DNA of 41,359 bases from CAXSEF01 sp964236535 (GTDB taxonomy: Bacteria > Pseudomonadota > Alphaproteobacteria > Acetobacterales > Acetobacteraceae): positions 1 to 41,359 of the forward strand of contig CAXSEF010000022.1 of assembly GCA_964236535.1 (NCBI GenBank), read 5' to 3'. The notes under the pieces are model-generated. The model had not been told where the DNA came from and did no database searches. It worked only from the letters and a program-made list of their open reading frames with translations. Positions 1-7,823 of this stretch are shown piece after piece (within the stretch, counting starts at the first letter, position 1; each line of letters begins with the position of its first letter). Made by a program: the position numbers and the translations under genes.

Positions 1-71
1 CCCTGGACCGGCACGAATTCAGGCCGGCGGCACACCCCCGCCGCCCCGCCGCGTCCCCCAGTCCCCCACCA

Positions 72-110
72 AACGCCGGTCCAGGGCAGAGCCCTGGCCT
101 TGCCTGCCTC
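72..110 (+). repeat. Short variant of the dispersed hairpin repeat
   Basis: A perfect hairpin CCAGGGC-AGA-GCCCTGG lies at 81-97 and is followed by CCTTGCCTGCCTCA. This resembles the second hairpin and tail of the longer repeats (CCAGAGGC-AGA-GCCTCTGG, then a CTTGCTTGCCTGA-like tail), but the stem is shorter and differs on both arms in a matching way. It ends at the stop codon of the S46 peptidase on the minus strand, so it may act as that gene's 3' hairpin. There is no T-tract. Confidence 0.6.
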
Positions 111-2226
111 ACTTCGTCCAGGCCACCAGCTCGTCCGCCAGTGCCTCGTTGCCGTACACGTGCCGCAGCGCCGCCAGGATCGCCGCGGTATCCACCGCGA
201 CGGCGCGGTTCTGTGTCGGGTCGTAGGCGAAGTCCCCGCCCAGCGAGTGGATGTTGCCGTCGAAGATCAGCCCCACCGCGTGCGCGTCGCGGTCGATCAC
301 CGGGCTGCCGGAGTTGCCGCCGATGATGTCGTTCGTGCTCGCGAAATCGAACGGCGTCGCCGGATCGAGCTTGCCGCGCGCATCCACCCAGTCCTGCGGC
401 AGCTGGAACGGCGGCGCCCCGGTCGCCCGCTGGTACAGCCCGGCCATCGTGGTGAACGCCGGCACCTTCGACCCGTCGTCCTCGGTCCAGCCGTGCACCG
501 TGCCGTAGCTGATGCGCGGGCTGAACGTCGCGTCCGGGTAGTGCGAGGTGCCGTCGCGGGCGAAGCGCGCCGCGGCGATCGTCTCGCTGTTCTTGGCCAG
601 CACCGCGTCGACCTGGTCATCCTGCTGCTTGCGCACCGCCCGCGCGGCGGGGTCGATCGACCGCGCCAGAACCACCATCGTGTCGGTCGAGGCATCGACC
701 GCCGCCTGCCCGCCGTCCCACAGCGCATGCCGCGCCGCCGGATCGGCGAGATGGGTGCCGCCGACCAGACGGTCCGCCGCCTGCTCCGGCGACTCCTTCC
801 CGAGCACCTGGTGCACGAACCCGTCATCCGCCCCCAGCGTCTGGCGCAGCGAGGTCAGCGAGAACGCCAGCGTGGTGCGCTCGAACTCCGGGTATACCGG
901 GGTGCTGGCGAACAGCGACTGCTGCAGCGCCGGCAGGTTGGCGTCGCGGAACTCCGGCAGCCGCTCGCCGTCCGGCTTGGCCCGCTCCGCCGCCGCCCGC
1001 ACCAGGGTCCGCGCCCGCGCGAACAGCTGCGAGTTGAACCCCGCCGCGCGCCCGCGCCGCCCCTCGACCATGGTGAAGCGCGCCCCGATCGCGTCGCCCG
1101 TGCGCACCGCGGCCGCGATCGCCGCCCACGGGTCGGGCGCCTGCTGCCCGCCGGGCGGGTGCCCCTCGATCTTGCCGCCGTCCGCGTCCTGCGGCTGCGT
1201 CTTCAGCCACGACCTCAGCGCGTCCTCCGCCTGCTGGCGCCGCTCGAACAGCTCCGCATCGGCGAGCGTGCCCTGCCAGCCCTCGAACAACTTGAGCGTG
1301 TTCTGCACCCCCCACATCTGGTCCTGCGCCTGCTTGGCCTGCTCCGCCCCCTGCCGGCTGTACTGCCACAGCATGCCGTACATCGCCTCGTACAACGCCC
1401 GCAGCCGCGGCAGGGTGTGGTCGCGCAGCCCCACCAGCTGCGCCACCGTCTCCTCGCGGCTGGTCGAGCCCGGGTTGCCGGAGGTGAACACCAGCTCGTC
1501 CGCCTTCGGCCCGTCCGGCGAGAACGGGAAATACGCCGGATGCATCGGCTTGCCGCCGTCGTAGGCGCGCAGGAACGTCAGATCGAGGTCGTAGCGCGGG
1601 AAGTTGAAGTTGTCCGGATCGCCGCCGAAGAACGCGATGTCCTGCTGCGGCGCGAACACCAGCCGCACGTCCTGGATGCGCCGGTACTTGTACAGCGCAT
1701 ACCGCCCGCCCTGGTACAGGGTGACGACGTCGCAGCGCGTGTTGGCCGGATCGCCCGCCGAGCACTCGCCCTCGATCTTGCTCGACGCCGCCCGCTGCGC
1801 CGCCACGTAGTCCGGCCCCGCCTTGCCGGCGGTCGCCGCGTTCATCCGCGCCGTCACGTCGGCGATCGAGGCGAGCTGGTTCAGCTCCAGGTCCGGGCAG
1901 CGCGGCTCTTCCTCGCGCTTGGCCGCGGTGAATCCCGCCTGCATGAAGTTCTGGTCGGCGCCCTTCGACAGCTGCGACAGGCACGCGTTGGCGCAGTGGT
2001 GGTTGGTCATCACCAGCCCGTCGCCCGACACGAACGACCCCGAGCACCCCTGCGCCAGCCGCAGCGACGCGCCCTCGACCTTGGTGATCCACTCCTGGGT
2101 CGGCGTGAACCCGTACGCCTTCTGCATCTGCTGGGCGGGCAGGTTGTCCAGCGTCCACATGCCCTCCTCGGCACGCGCGGCAAACGGAGCGGCCAGGAGC
2201 AGGCCGGCGGCGATCAGATGTCTCAT
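109..2226 (-). CDS. S46 family serine dipeptidyl-peptidase (DPP7/DPP11 type), exported
   Basis: A 705-residue protein with an N-terminal signal peptide (about residues 1-19, ending ARA). S46 enzymes are chymotrypsin-fold exopeptidases that release dipeptides from peptide N-termini in the periplasm. The catalytic histidine lies in the TNHHC motif (His76/77), a candidate catalytic aspartate in the PRYDLDLTFLR segment, and the nucleophile is Ser639 in GGNSGSPV. Length fits the family (about 700-720). Eighteen residues after the serine is Gly657 in FDGN; in characterised S46 enzymes Gly there goes with DPP7-like preference for hydrophobic P1 residues, and Arg with DPP11-like acidic preference. 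The specificity call is an inference from counting. The ATG is supported by the signal peptide directly after it; no strong Shine-Dalgarno is seen. It reads away from exbBD and appears monocistronic. Confidence 0.93.
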   Translation of the reverse strand: MRHLIAAGLLLAAPFAARAEEGMWTLDNLPAQQMQKAYGFTPTQEWITKVEGASLRLAQGCSGSFVSGDGLVMTNHHCANACLSQLSKGADQNFMQAGFTAAKREEEPRCPDLELNQLASIADVTARMNAATAGKAGPDYVAAQRAASSKIEGECSAGDPANTRCDVVTLYQGGRYALYKYRRIQDVRLVFAPQQDIAFFGGDPDNFNFPRYDLDLTFLRAYDGGKPMHPAYFPFSPDGPKADELVFTSGNPGSTSREETVAQLVGLRDHTLPRLRALYEAMYGMLWQYSRQGAEQAKQAQDQMWGVQNTLKLFEGWQGTLADAELFERRQQAEDALRSWLKTQPQDADGGKIEGHPPGGQQAPDPWAAIAAAVRTGDAIGARFTMVEGRRGRAAGFNSQLFARARTLVRAAAERAKPDGERLPEFRDANLPALQQSLFASTPVYPEFERTTLAFSLTSLRQTLGADDGFVHQVLGKESPEQAADRLVGGTHLADPAARHALWDGGQAAVDASTDTMVVLARSIDPAARAVRKQQDDQVDAVLAKNSETIAAARFARDGTSHYPDATFSPRISYGTVHGWTEDDGSKVPAFTTMAGLYQRATGAPPFQLPQDWVDARGKLDPATPFDFASTNDIIGGNSGSPVIDRDAHAVGLIFDGNIHSLGGDFAYDPTQNRAVAVDTAAILAALRHVYGNEALADELVAWTK

Positions 2227-2407
2227 GAGCCTCGGAGGGGTTCAGATTTGCGGAACGGAGAGCGACGAGATCCGGGGAGGACAAACCTTCCCCCGACCCC
2301 GGCCTCTCCAGGAAAACCGGTCCAGGGCGGCCCGCTCGGGCGGGTCCGCTTCGAAGCCGGGAACACGGACCCTGGCTTGTGCAACCAGCCCAGGCGTCGA
2401 CCGATAG
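2227..2407. other. Upstream region of the S46 peptidase gene
   Basis: These 181 bases lie between the S46 start codon and repeat copy A. No gene is supported. The stretch is GC-rich with several short complementary G/C runs, for example GGGCGG/CCCGCTCGGGCGGG near 2330. The promoter of the minus-strand peptidase gene should be here, but no clear -35/-10 pair was recognised. Confidence 0.4.
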
Positions 2408-2613
2408 GCGCAGTAAAGCTGGACTCTCGATCCACCCGCATTCCGACGGCCCGAGCAGGACCATCGGAACCTTGAGCAGGCCAGGCCCGGACCCGCCAAA
2501 GGCCTTGGTACCTCTGGAAACCTCTTTCCCGGGCAAATGGATTCCGAAGGCCAGGCCTTTGGCGGAGTCCAGAGGCGGAGCCTCTGGCCTTAGCTTGCCT
2601 GAACAGCAACCCT
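2408..2613 (+). repeat. Dispersed tandem-hairpin repeat, copy A
   Basis: The full-length copy has an upstream module (AAAGCTGGACTCTC, then CCCGCATTCCGACGGCCC near 2440-2457) and a downstream module of two hairpins. The first is CCGAAGGCC-A-GGCCTTTGG at about 2543-2561 (one mismatch). The second is CCAGAGGC-GGA-GCCTCTGG at 2569-2587, perfect, followed by a CCTTAGCTTGCCTGA tail. It lies just downstream of the exbD stop codon, so on the exbBD transcript it forms the 3' end. The same layout recurs near 10.4, 21.3, 26.3 and 37.4 kb. Confidence 0.8.
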
Positions 2614-2631
2614 CAAGTCCGACCGGGCCTA

Positions 2632-3036
2632 CTACTGCTTGGTCGCCAGCCCGACATCGGTGATGCCGGTCCTGCGCACGGTGTCCATCACCTCCATGAC
2701 CTGCTGGAAGTTGATGGTCTTGTCGGCCGCGATCACCACGTTGGTGACGTTGGTCTGCTTCATCCCGGCCAGGTAGACCTGAAGCGCGTCAGGTGTGTAG
2801 ACCTTGTCCTGGATGTGCAGGTTGTCGTCCTTGTCGATGGCGATAACCACCTGCGTCGGCGGCATCTGCGTCGCCGTGGTCGCCCCCGGCAGCTGCATGG
2901 TCACCCCGTTATCCGGGATCATGCGCAGCGCGATCATGACGAAGAACACCAGCAGGAACATCATGATGTCGATCATCGGCACGATCTCGAGCCGCGCGTG
3001 CGGCTCCTCGAGTATCGAACGCCTGCGGCGCGCCAC
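2632..3036 (-). CDS. exbD: ExbD/TolR family biopolymer transport protein
   Basis: A 134-residue inner-membrane protein. It has a short Arg-rich cytoplasmic N-terminus, one membrane span (about residues 18-38, VPMIDIMMFLLVFFV) and a periplasmic domain. Asp23 in the span matches the proton-carrying aspartate conserved in TolR/ExbD. With ExbB it forms a proton-driven motor that energises TonB or Tol-Pal. The start is a GTG three bases after the exbB stop codon, so the two genes are almost certainly one operon. No tonB, tolA or receptor gene is nearby, so whether the pair serves TonB-dependent uptake or a Tol-like role cannot be decided here. It is followed by repeat copy A, a likely transcript end. 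Confidence 0.92.
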   Translation of the reverse strand: MARRRRSILEEPHARLEIVPMIDIMMFLLVFFVMIALRMIPDNGVTMQLPGATTATQMPPTQVVIAIDKDDNLHIQDKVYTPDALQVYLAGMKQTNVTNVVIAADKTINFQQVMEVMDTVRRTGITDVGLATKQ

Positions 3037-3039
3037 GGC

Positions 3040-3711
3040 TCAGGCCCCCTGCGCCACAGGCATCGGCCGGCGCATCGGCGTCGCCACCTGGTCGTGCACC
3101 ACGCCGTTGCCGTGGAAGCGGTTCACCAGGCCCAGCTTGATCAGCTCCATCTGGTGCACGATCTGGCGCATCTTGGTGTTGAGATAGTTCATGAAATAGA
3201 CCGCAACGATCGCGATCATCAGACCGGCGCCGGTCGAGACCAGCGCGTCGGCGATGCCGCCCGTCACCTCGGCCGGTCCGCCATGGCTGGACAGCACGTT
3301 GAACGCCTGGATCATGCCGACGATGGTGCCGAACAGCCCGAGCAGCGGCGCGATGGTCACCGAGGTGTCCAGGATCCACATCAGCCGCGTCAGCCGCGGC
3401 ATGGATTCCATGATCTCCTCCTCGAGATGGCCGTCCATCTCGTCGGCACTCTCGCCGCAGGAGGCGATGGCCGTCGTCACCAGGTGACCCTGCAGGCTCT
3501 TGCTTTCCTGGCGCGCGATGGTGCGCAGACCGTCGAGATCCTTGTAGCCGATGTTGCGCATCGCCGCCTGCACGCGCTTGCCGGAGCGCACCGTGCGGCC
3601 GAGCAGCCACCAGCGCTCCAGCCCCACGGCCAGGGTCAGGACGAACAGCAGCGGCATGATGGCGAGCAGCCCGCCGCTGAGCACGACGTAATGCAGGATG
3701 GTTTCGACCAA
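3040..3711 (-). CDS. exbB: ExbB/TolQ/MotA family proton channel protein
   Basis: The protein has 223 residues if it starts at a TTG (3711-3709). That codon is preceded by GAAGGA about six bases upstream and opens the conserved region (LVETILHYVVLSGG). A longer reading frame exists upstream, but its sequence is Arg/Ala-rich and unlike ExbB. One span near residues 7-27 is followed by a cytoplasmic stretch rich in Glu/Asp, then two spans in the family block (LLGLFGTIVGMIQAFN and the TGAGLMIAIVAVYFMNYL segment). ExbB pentamers surround an ExbD dimer and conduct protons. It is the first gene of the exbB-exbD pair. Confidence is high for the family and moderate for the TTG start. Confidence 0.9.
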   Translation of the reverse strand: MVETILHYVVLSGGLLAIMPLLFVLTLAVGLERWWLLGRTVRSGKRVQAAMRNIGYKDLDGLRTIARQESKSLQGHLVTTAIASCGESADEMDGHLEEEIMESMPRLTRLMWILDTSVTIAPLLGLFGTIVGMIQAFNVLSSHGGPAEVTGGIADALVSTGAGLMIAIVAVYFMNYLNTKMRQIVHQMELIKLGLVNRFHGNGVVHDQVATPMRRPMPVAQGA

Positions 3712-4094
3712 CGTTTCGGTTCCTTCGCTCTGGGCACCTGCCCGGCCTCGCAGCCGCGCCGATACCGCGCAACATCTGGGAATTTTCAAGCAAGGGCTGT
3801 GCCATCGAACCGAACAGCCCGGGTAATGGAGTATGCCTGCCGCGATCGTGAACACCGCGGGCCGGTGATCCGGGCCGCGCCCGGGGTTGCCGCACCATGA
3901 CGCTTCGGTGTCACGAAGTCGAGATAAGCCCCGCTGAAATCCGCACCCGTGCTGGGCCCGGGCCGTGCTGCACGAGGCCGGACGCCAACCCGCCCTGCGC
4001 CCCCGATGCCGCCCGGCGTCGCGCCGGCGCACGGGGGATGGAGCCGGCCGCGCGCTGCGCCTACCCTGCGTCCCGACATGCACGGAGGTCGACG
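3712..4094. other. Divergent intergenic region, exbB versus exported protein
   Basis: The 383 bases separate the minus-strand exbB from the plus-strand gene at 4095. Promoters for both directions are expected. A locally AT-richer patch at 3778-3790 (GGGAATTTTCAAGC) is the most promoter-like part on the exbB side. I saw no convincing Fur box (no alternating GATAAT-type repeat) and no supported small gene. Confidence 0.4.
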
Positions 4095-4502
4095 ATGCGG
4101 CGTTTGCTTGGACTTGCCTTGCTTCTCTCGATCTGCGGCCCGGCGCTCGCCCAGGGCGACGCCGCAACGACCGCGGCGCCCGCGCCGCCGCGCGACGGCG
4201 GCTGGACCCCGCAGGGCTGCGGCGACGAGCCGCCCCGGCCCTCGCTCGACCTCGGCGACCGCGAGAAATACAACAGGAGCGCCGAGCTGGTGAACGAGTA
4301 CGAGGCCCGCGCCAAGGCCTGGGACACCTGCGTGATGAAGGAGGCCAACACCAACATGAACGCGGTAAGCGCGGCCGCCAAGACCAGGATGGGCGCCATC
4401 AGCCAGGAGGCGACCTCGATCCAGGGCCGGGTCTATGCCGGCTTCGGCGACTATACCGCCCAGTTCAAGGCCGCACAGGACAAGTTCGAGCACGAGAAAT
4501 GA
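4095..4502 (+). CDS. Small exported protein of unknown function
   Basis: A 135-residue protein starting at an ATG with GGAGG six bases upstream (4084-4088). An N-terminal signal peptide (MRRLLGLALLLS..., cleavage after ALAQ near residue 20) predicts export. A Pro/Ala-rich linker follows, then a polar, helix-prone region with two cysteines (in PQGCGDEP and DTCVMKEAN) that could form a disulfide. The C-terminal half is rich in Ala, Gln and charged residues and ends KFEHEK. No family recognised. It is followed 91 bases later by another small exported protein with a similar helical, Ala/Gln-rich style; the two may be co-transcribed and functionally related. Confidence 0.75.
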   Translation: MRRLLGLALLLSICGPALAQGDAATTAAPAPPRDGGWTPQGCGDEPPRPSLDLGDREKYNRSAELVNEYEARAKAWDTCVMKEANTNMNAVSAAAKTRMGAISQEATSIQGRVYAGFGDYTAQFKAAQDKFEHEK

Positions 4503-4593
4503 GCACTTGGCGGCGACCCGCCGCGCCGCCAGCCTTGCGCGCCCACCCGCCGGCGCCCCGCGCGCCCTCCCGCACCCCGACCCGGAGCCTGCC

Positions 4594-5010
4594 ATGACCC
4601 GCCTGCCACTGCCGTTCGCCCGTCGCGCCGCCCCGTTCGCCGCCTGCCTGCTGCTCGCTGCCTGTGCAAATGCCCCCGGCGACGCCACCCCCGCGGCCGC
4701 AACCGCCACCCCGCCGGCCGCGTCCGCTGGCGCCGCCGCGCCCGCGACACTGGGCGTCGCCGACCAGGCCATGAGCTGCGACCAGATCACCGCCGAGGTG
4801 GACCGGCAGAACGCGATCGGGAAGGCGGCGGGCGAGGCCTCCGCCGCCGCCCAGAAGGGCACCACGATGTCGCAGACCGACAATGCCACCCAGATGACGG
4901 AGATGGACAAGGTCCGTCAGGCCGCCGCCGACCGCCGCGGCAACGCCGCGACCGCACGCGGCAACGCCCTGGTCGCGCTCGGGAAGCAGAAGAAGTGCTT
5001 CGCCGGCTGA
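4594..5010 (+). CDS. Small lipoprotein of unknown function
   Basis: The 138-residue product starts at an ATG with a GGAG-containing leader (CCCGGAGCCTGCC). A type II signal peptide with lipobox L-A-A-C (Cys24) predicts a lipid-anchored protein. An Ala/Pro/Thr-rich spacer (about residues 25-52) leads to a helix-prone domain containing two cysteines, in MSCDQITAEVD and near the C-terminus (KKCFAG), spaced as if to tie the ends of a helical hairpin together. No family recognised. An upstream in-frame extension lacks a signal peptide and overlaps the preceding gene, so it was not used. The gene ends 87 bases before an assembly gap. Confidence 0.75.
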   Translation: MTRLPLPFARRAAPFAACLLLAACANAPGDATPAAATATPPAASAGAAAPATLGVADQAMSCDQITAEVDRQNAIGKAAGEASAAAQKGTTMSQTDNATQMTEMDKVRQAAADRRGNAATARGNALVALGKQKKCFAG

Positions 5011-5097
5011 GCGCCCCGCCCATCCCCCTGCCGGCACCGGACCGCCGGGTTCAGGCTGACAGGACCATGATCCTGCCCGGGACCTGCCTGCCCAGAG

Positions 5098-5197
5098 NNN
5101 NNNNNNNNNNNNNNNNNNNNNNNNNNNNNNNNNNNNNNNNNNNNNNNNNNNNNNNNNNNNNNNNNNNNNNNNNNNNNNNNNNNNNNNNNNNNNNNNN
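5098..5197. other. Assembly gap (100 N)
   Basis: Exactly 100 unknown bases, the usual placeholder for a scaffold join of unknown size. GCCCAGAG occurs on both flanks (left edge CTGCCCAGAG, right edge GCCCAGAGCCTGGACGC), so the break probably lies in or next to a repeat. Confidence 0.98.
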
Positions 5198-5463
5198 GCC
5201 CAGAGCCTGGACGCAGGGAGCGGTCGCGCGCCAGGCCTTCGCGCCCGCACAAGGGCCCTGTGGCACCCTGCACCGCGTCATGCCGCAGGGCCCCGTGAAC
5301 CGGCCGACGGGCTCGGCCTGCTGGCGGGCCCGGGGGCGGAGCCCGACGCCTGCTTCGCCCCTCGCGACAGCGGTCGTGCCGCCCGCCGCCTGTCATGCCC
5401 GCCCCGCTTGCGCCACGCCCCTGCGCGCGTAGCCTTTCGACCCCAGAGCCGCAGGAGCCGTCC
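5198..5463. other. Non-coding stretch between gap and isocitrate dehydrogenase gene
   Basis: This stretch is very GC-rich with no supported gene. CCAGAGCCTGGACGCAGGGAGC at its left edge resembles parts of the dispersed hairpin repeats, and GGGCCCGGGGGCGGAGCCCGACG near 5328 can fold on itself. The 3' end carries the ribosome binding site GCAGGAG for the gene starting at 5464. Confidence 0.4.
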
Positions 5464-6510
5464 ATGAGCCAGTCCGCCCCCCATTCGCCGCCGGCCGGCA
5501 AGATCCCCGCGACCCTGATCCCCGGCGACGGCATCGGCCCGGAGATCGTGGCCTCGGTGGTGGAGGTTCTCGATGCCCTTGGCGCCCCGTTCGCCTGGGA
5601 CGAGCAGCCGGCCGGCATGGCCGCGATCACCGCACTCGGCAACCCGATGCCCGACGCCACCGTGGCCAGCATCCGGCACAACCGCCTGGCGCTGAAAGGC
5701 CCGCTGACCACCCCCTCCGGCGGCGGCTTCCGCAGCGTCAACGTGCAGCTGCGCCAGGAATTCGAGCTCTACGCCAACGTCCGCCCGGCGCTGACCCTGC
5801 TCCCCGGCGGCCGGTTCGACGACATCGACATCGTCCTGATCCGCGAGAACCTGGAAGGCTACTACGCCGCCTTCGAGCACTACATGCCGGTCGGCGACGA
5901 CCCCAAGGCGATCGCCATGGCGACCGGCTTCAACACCCGCTCCGGCTGCCAGCGCATCATGCGCCACGCCTTCGAATACGCCGTGGCGAACGGCCGCAGG
6001 AAGGTCACGGTCGTGCACAAGGCCAACATCCTCAAGCTGCTGACCGGCATCTTCCTCGACGCCGGCCGCGACATCGCCAAGGAATACGCGGGCCGGATCG
6101 AGATGGACGACCGCATCGTCGACGCGTGCGCCATGCAGCTGGTGACCAACCCCTGGCAGTTCGACGTGATCGTGACCACGAACCTGTTCGGCGACATCCT
6201 GTCCGACCTGATCGCCGGGCTGATCGGCGGGCTCGGCCTCGCTCCGGGCGCCAACATCGGCAAGAGCACGGCGATCTTCGAGGCGGTGCACGGCTCGGCG
6301 CCCGACATCGCCGGCAAGGGGGCGGCGAACCCGCTGGCGCTGATGCTCGCCGCGGCACAGATGCTGGAGCACGTCGGGCTGCACGACAGCGGCCGCGCGC
6401 TGCGCCAGGCGATCCGCCGGACCGTGGTGGCCGACGGGGTGCGCACCCGCGACCTCGGCGGCACCGCCACCACCCGGGAGCTGACCGCGGCGCTGAAGCG
6501 GCGCCTGTAG
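5464..6510 (+). CDS. NAD-dependent isocitrate dehydrogenase (isocitrate/isopropylmalate dehydrogenase family)
   Basis: A 348-residue cytosolic enzyme of the beta-decarboxylating dehydrogenase family. It opens with the family motif TLIPGDGIGPEI (about residues 18-29). The substrate loop TPSGGGFRSVNVQLRQEFELYANVRP carries the Ser-x-Asn-x-x-Leu-Arg pattern of isocitrate enzymes; isopropylmalate dehydrogenases have no such serine. RENLEGYYAAFEH holds the catalytic tyrosine, and TTNLFGDILSDL contains the metal-binding aspartates. The nucleotide loop HGSAPDIAGKGAANP suits NAD rather than NADP. The predicted reaction is isocitrate + NAD+ to 2-oxoglutarate + CO2 + NADH in the TCA cycle. The ATG has AGGAG about 8 bases upstream. 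Homoisocitrate or tartrate relatives share this fold, but the serine loop favours isocitrate. Confidence 0.88.
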   Translation: MSQSAPHSPPAGKIPATLIPGDGIGPEIVASVVEVLDALGAPFAWDEQPAGMAAITALGNPMPDATVASIRHNRLALKGPLTTPSGGGFRSVNVQLRQEFELYANVRPALTLLPGGRFDDIDIVLIRENLEGYYAAFEHYMPVGDDPKAIAMATGFNTRSGCQRIMRHAFEYAVANGRRKVTVVHKANILKLLTGIFLDAGRDIAKEYAGRIEMDDRIVDACAMQLVTNPWQFDVIVTTNLFGDILSDLIAGLIGGLGLAPGANIGKSTAIFEAVHGSAPDIAGKGAANPLALMLAAAQMLEHVGLHDSGRALRQAIRRTVVADGVRTRDLGGTATTRELTAALKRRL

Positions 6511-6655
6511 CGACGCCATCCCCGGCCCGCCCGCCCGGCGGCTGCCCGATTCAGGATCCGTTAACGTTTCCGTCCGAACACTCGCCGGGTCCGCCACCAG
6601 GCCAGCACGGCCCGGACCGGCGTGCCATCGAGCTCGCGCGGAAGGAAGCCCGCCC

Positions 6656-7069
6656 ATGATCAGCGCCGTGACAGCCACGTCGGCCCGGGAAGCCGTCCCG
6701 CCCCAGTCCGCCGCCGCCCAGTCCGCCGCCGCCCAGTCCGCCGCCGCCCAGGCCGCCACGCAAGCCGCCGCCGCATCGGCCGCCGCCGGCACCGTGGCGC
6801 GCGGCGCCGCTTCGGCCGCGATCGCCGCCTGCCCGGCCGCCGACTCGCCCGGCCGACCCAACCCGGTCGCCAGCGTGGCGCCGAATCTCGGCATCACCGT
6901 GCTGACCTTCCACAACGCAGCCGGCGCGGTGGTGGCAACGGCGCCGACCCGGGCCCAGCTCGACGCCTACCAGCTGTACGGCGCTCCCGGCGCCACGCCG
7001 AAGCCCGCCACCGCAGGCCGCCCGGCCGGCAGCACGGCCACCCAGCCCGGCCTGGGCCTCGTTGCCTGA
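6656..7069 (+). CDS. Small low-complexity protein of unknown function
   Basis: The 137-residue protein starts at an ATG preceded by GGAAGGAAG about 9 bases upstream. Residues 17-31 are three exact copies of Gln-Ser-Ala-Ala-Ala, encoded by a 15-bp unit repeated three times (6704-6748), followed by more Ala-rich sequence. The only conserved-looking part is near residues 78-110: LGITVLTFHNAAGAVVATAP and then RAQLDAYQLYG. That pattern (a strand, a G-x-V strand, then a Pro and a Q-L-x-A-Y segment) is reminiscent of small proteins I have seen in Acetobacteraceae, but I cannot name the family. There is no signal peptide or membrane span. It lies 75 bases upstream of the three-gene AAA+ cluster; membership of that operon is possible, not shown. 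Confidence 0.6.
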   Translation: MISAVTATSAREAVPPQSAAAQSAAAQSAAAQAATQAAAASAAAGTVARGAASAAIAACPAADSPGRPNPVASVAPNLGITVLTFHNAAGAVVATAPTRAQLDAYQLYGAPGATPKPATAGRPAGSTATQPGLGLVA

Positions 7070-7144
7070 ACCGACGCGGTCCGGCCTGCAGTTCGAGACA
7101 ACGGCCGCGTTGCGCGATGCCCGCCGCTTTGGTCTGATGCCCGC

Positions 7145-7759
7145 ATGCAGGAAGCGCCTCAGGCTGCCGAACCGGATCTGCCCGCCTCGCCCACCGGCTC
7201 GGGCCTGCGCACCGCCCTGTCGGTCGTGCTCGCCGCGATGCTCTTCGCCGGAGCCTGGGTGCGCTTCAACCCCCAGCTCGCCGCCATGGCGCCCTGGCTT
7301 GCCGGCCCCGCCGCCGTCGTCGCCGACGAGCTGGCGCAGCCGGGGCGGGTGCACGGCCTGGTCGAGGTCGGCCTGCTGCCGGCGTCCGCGGGACCCGAGG
7401 CGGTGGCGGCGATGGGGCTCGCGACCGGCGAGGCGGCAAGCCTCACCCAGGCGCTGCAGCGCGGCCAGCTGCGCCTGGTGCGCCTGCCGCTGTTCGATGC
7501 CCAGGCCCCCGACGATGCCGGCGCCGGCGGCCTGGCGCCGGTGCGCAGCGTCGAGGTCAGCTCCGGCGGCTACACCCGCCTGGTGGCGCTGACCCGCCAC
7601 CCCGCCGTCGTGCTGCTGCCGATCGCGCGGGTCGGCACGGTGTCGTTCCGCGCGACCGGTGCTGCGGCCGTCATCGGCGCCCTGACCCTGACCGGGCCGG
7701 TCCGGCTGCCGACGCTCGAACCCGGGCAGCTGCTGCAGGTCGGCGTGGTCGCCCAATGA
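7145..7759 (+). CDS. Single-span membrane protein, first gene of the membrane AAA+ cluster
   Basis: A 204-residue protein with a short acidic cytoplasmic N-terminus, one membrane span (about residues 21-41, LRTALSVVLAAMLFAGAWV) and a periplasmic remainder. The exported part starts with a hydrophobic stretch (LAAMAPWLAGPAAVVADELA) and continues into what looks like a beta-rich domain with GYTRLVALTRHPAVVLLPI and a C-terminal LPTLEPGQLLQVGVV. There are no cysteines or recognisable catalytic motifs, and I do not recognise a family. The stop is 64 bases before the AAA+ gene on the same strand, and the third gene follows that by 7 bases, so the three are probably co-transcribed. A scaffold or periplasmic partner of the ATPase is a guess from topology and position. 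Confidence 0.75.
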   Translation: MQEAPQAAEPDLPASPTGSGLRTALSVVLAAMLFAGAWVRFNPQLAAMAPWLAGPAAVVADELAQPGRVHGLVEVGLLPASAGPEAVAAMGLATGEAASLTQALQRGQLRLVRLPLFDAQAPDDAGAGGLAPVRSVEVSSGGYTRLVALTRHPAVVLLPIARVGTVSFRATGAAAVIGALTLTGPVRLPTLEPGQLLQVGVVAQ

Positions 7760-7823
7760 CCCCGACCATGACCCCGGCAACGACCCCGACCCGCGCGCCC
7801 GCAATGCCCGCGGCGGCGCCGCG

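Noticed and set aside
100..2475. Long plus-strand open frame opposite the S46 peptidase
   Set aside because: Arg/Pro/Val-rich reading with no motif. It mirrors the high third-position GC of the real gene on the other strand.
3712..4094. Fur box upstream of exbB
   Set aside because: No GATAAT-type or related inverted motif was found in the region.
3712..4167. N-terminal extension of ExbB
   Set aside because: It is Arg/Ala-rich and lies in the divergent promoter region. The TTG start with GAAGGA fits the normal length.
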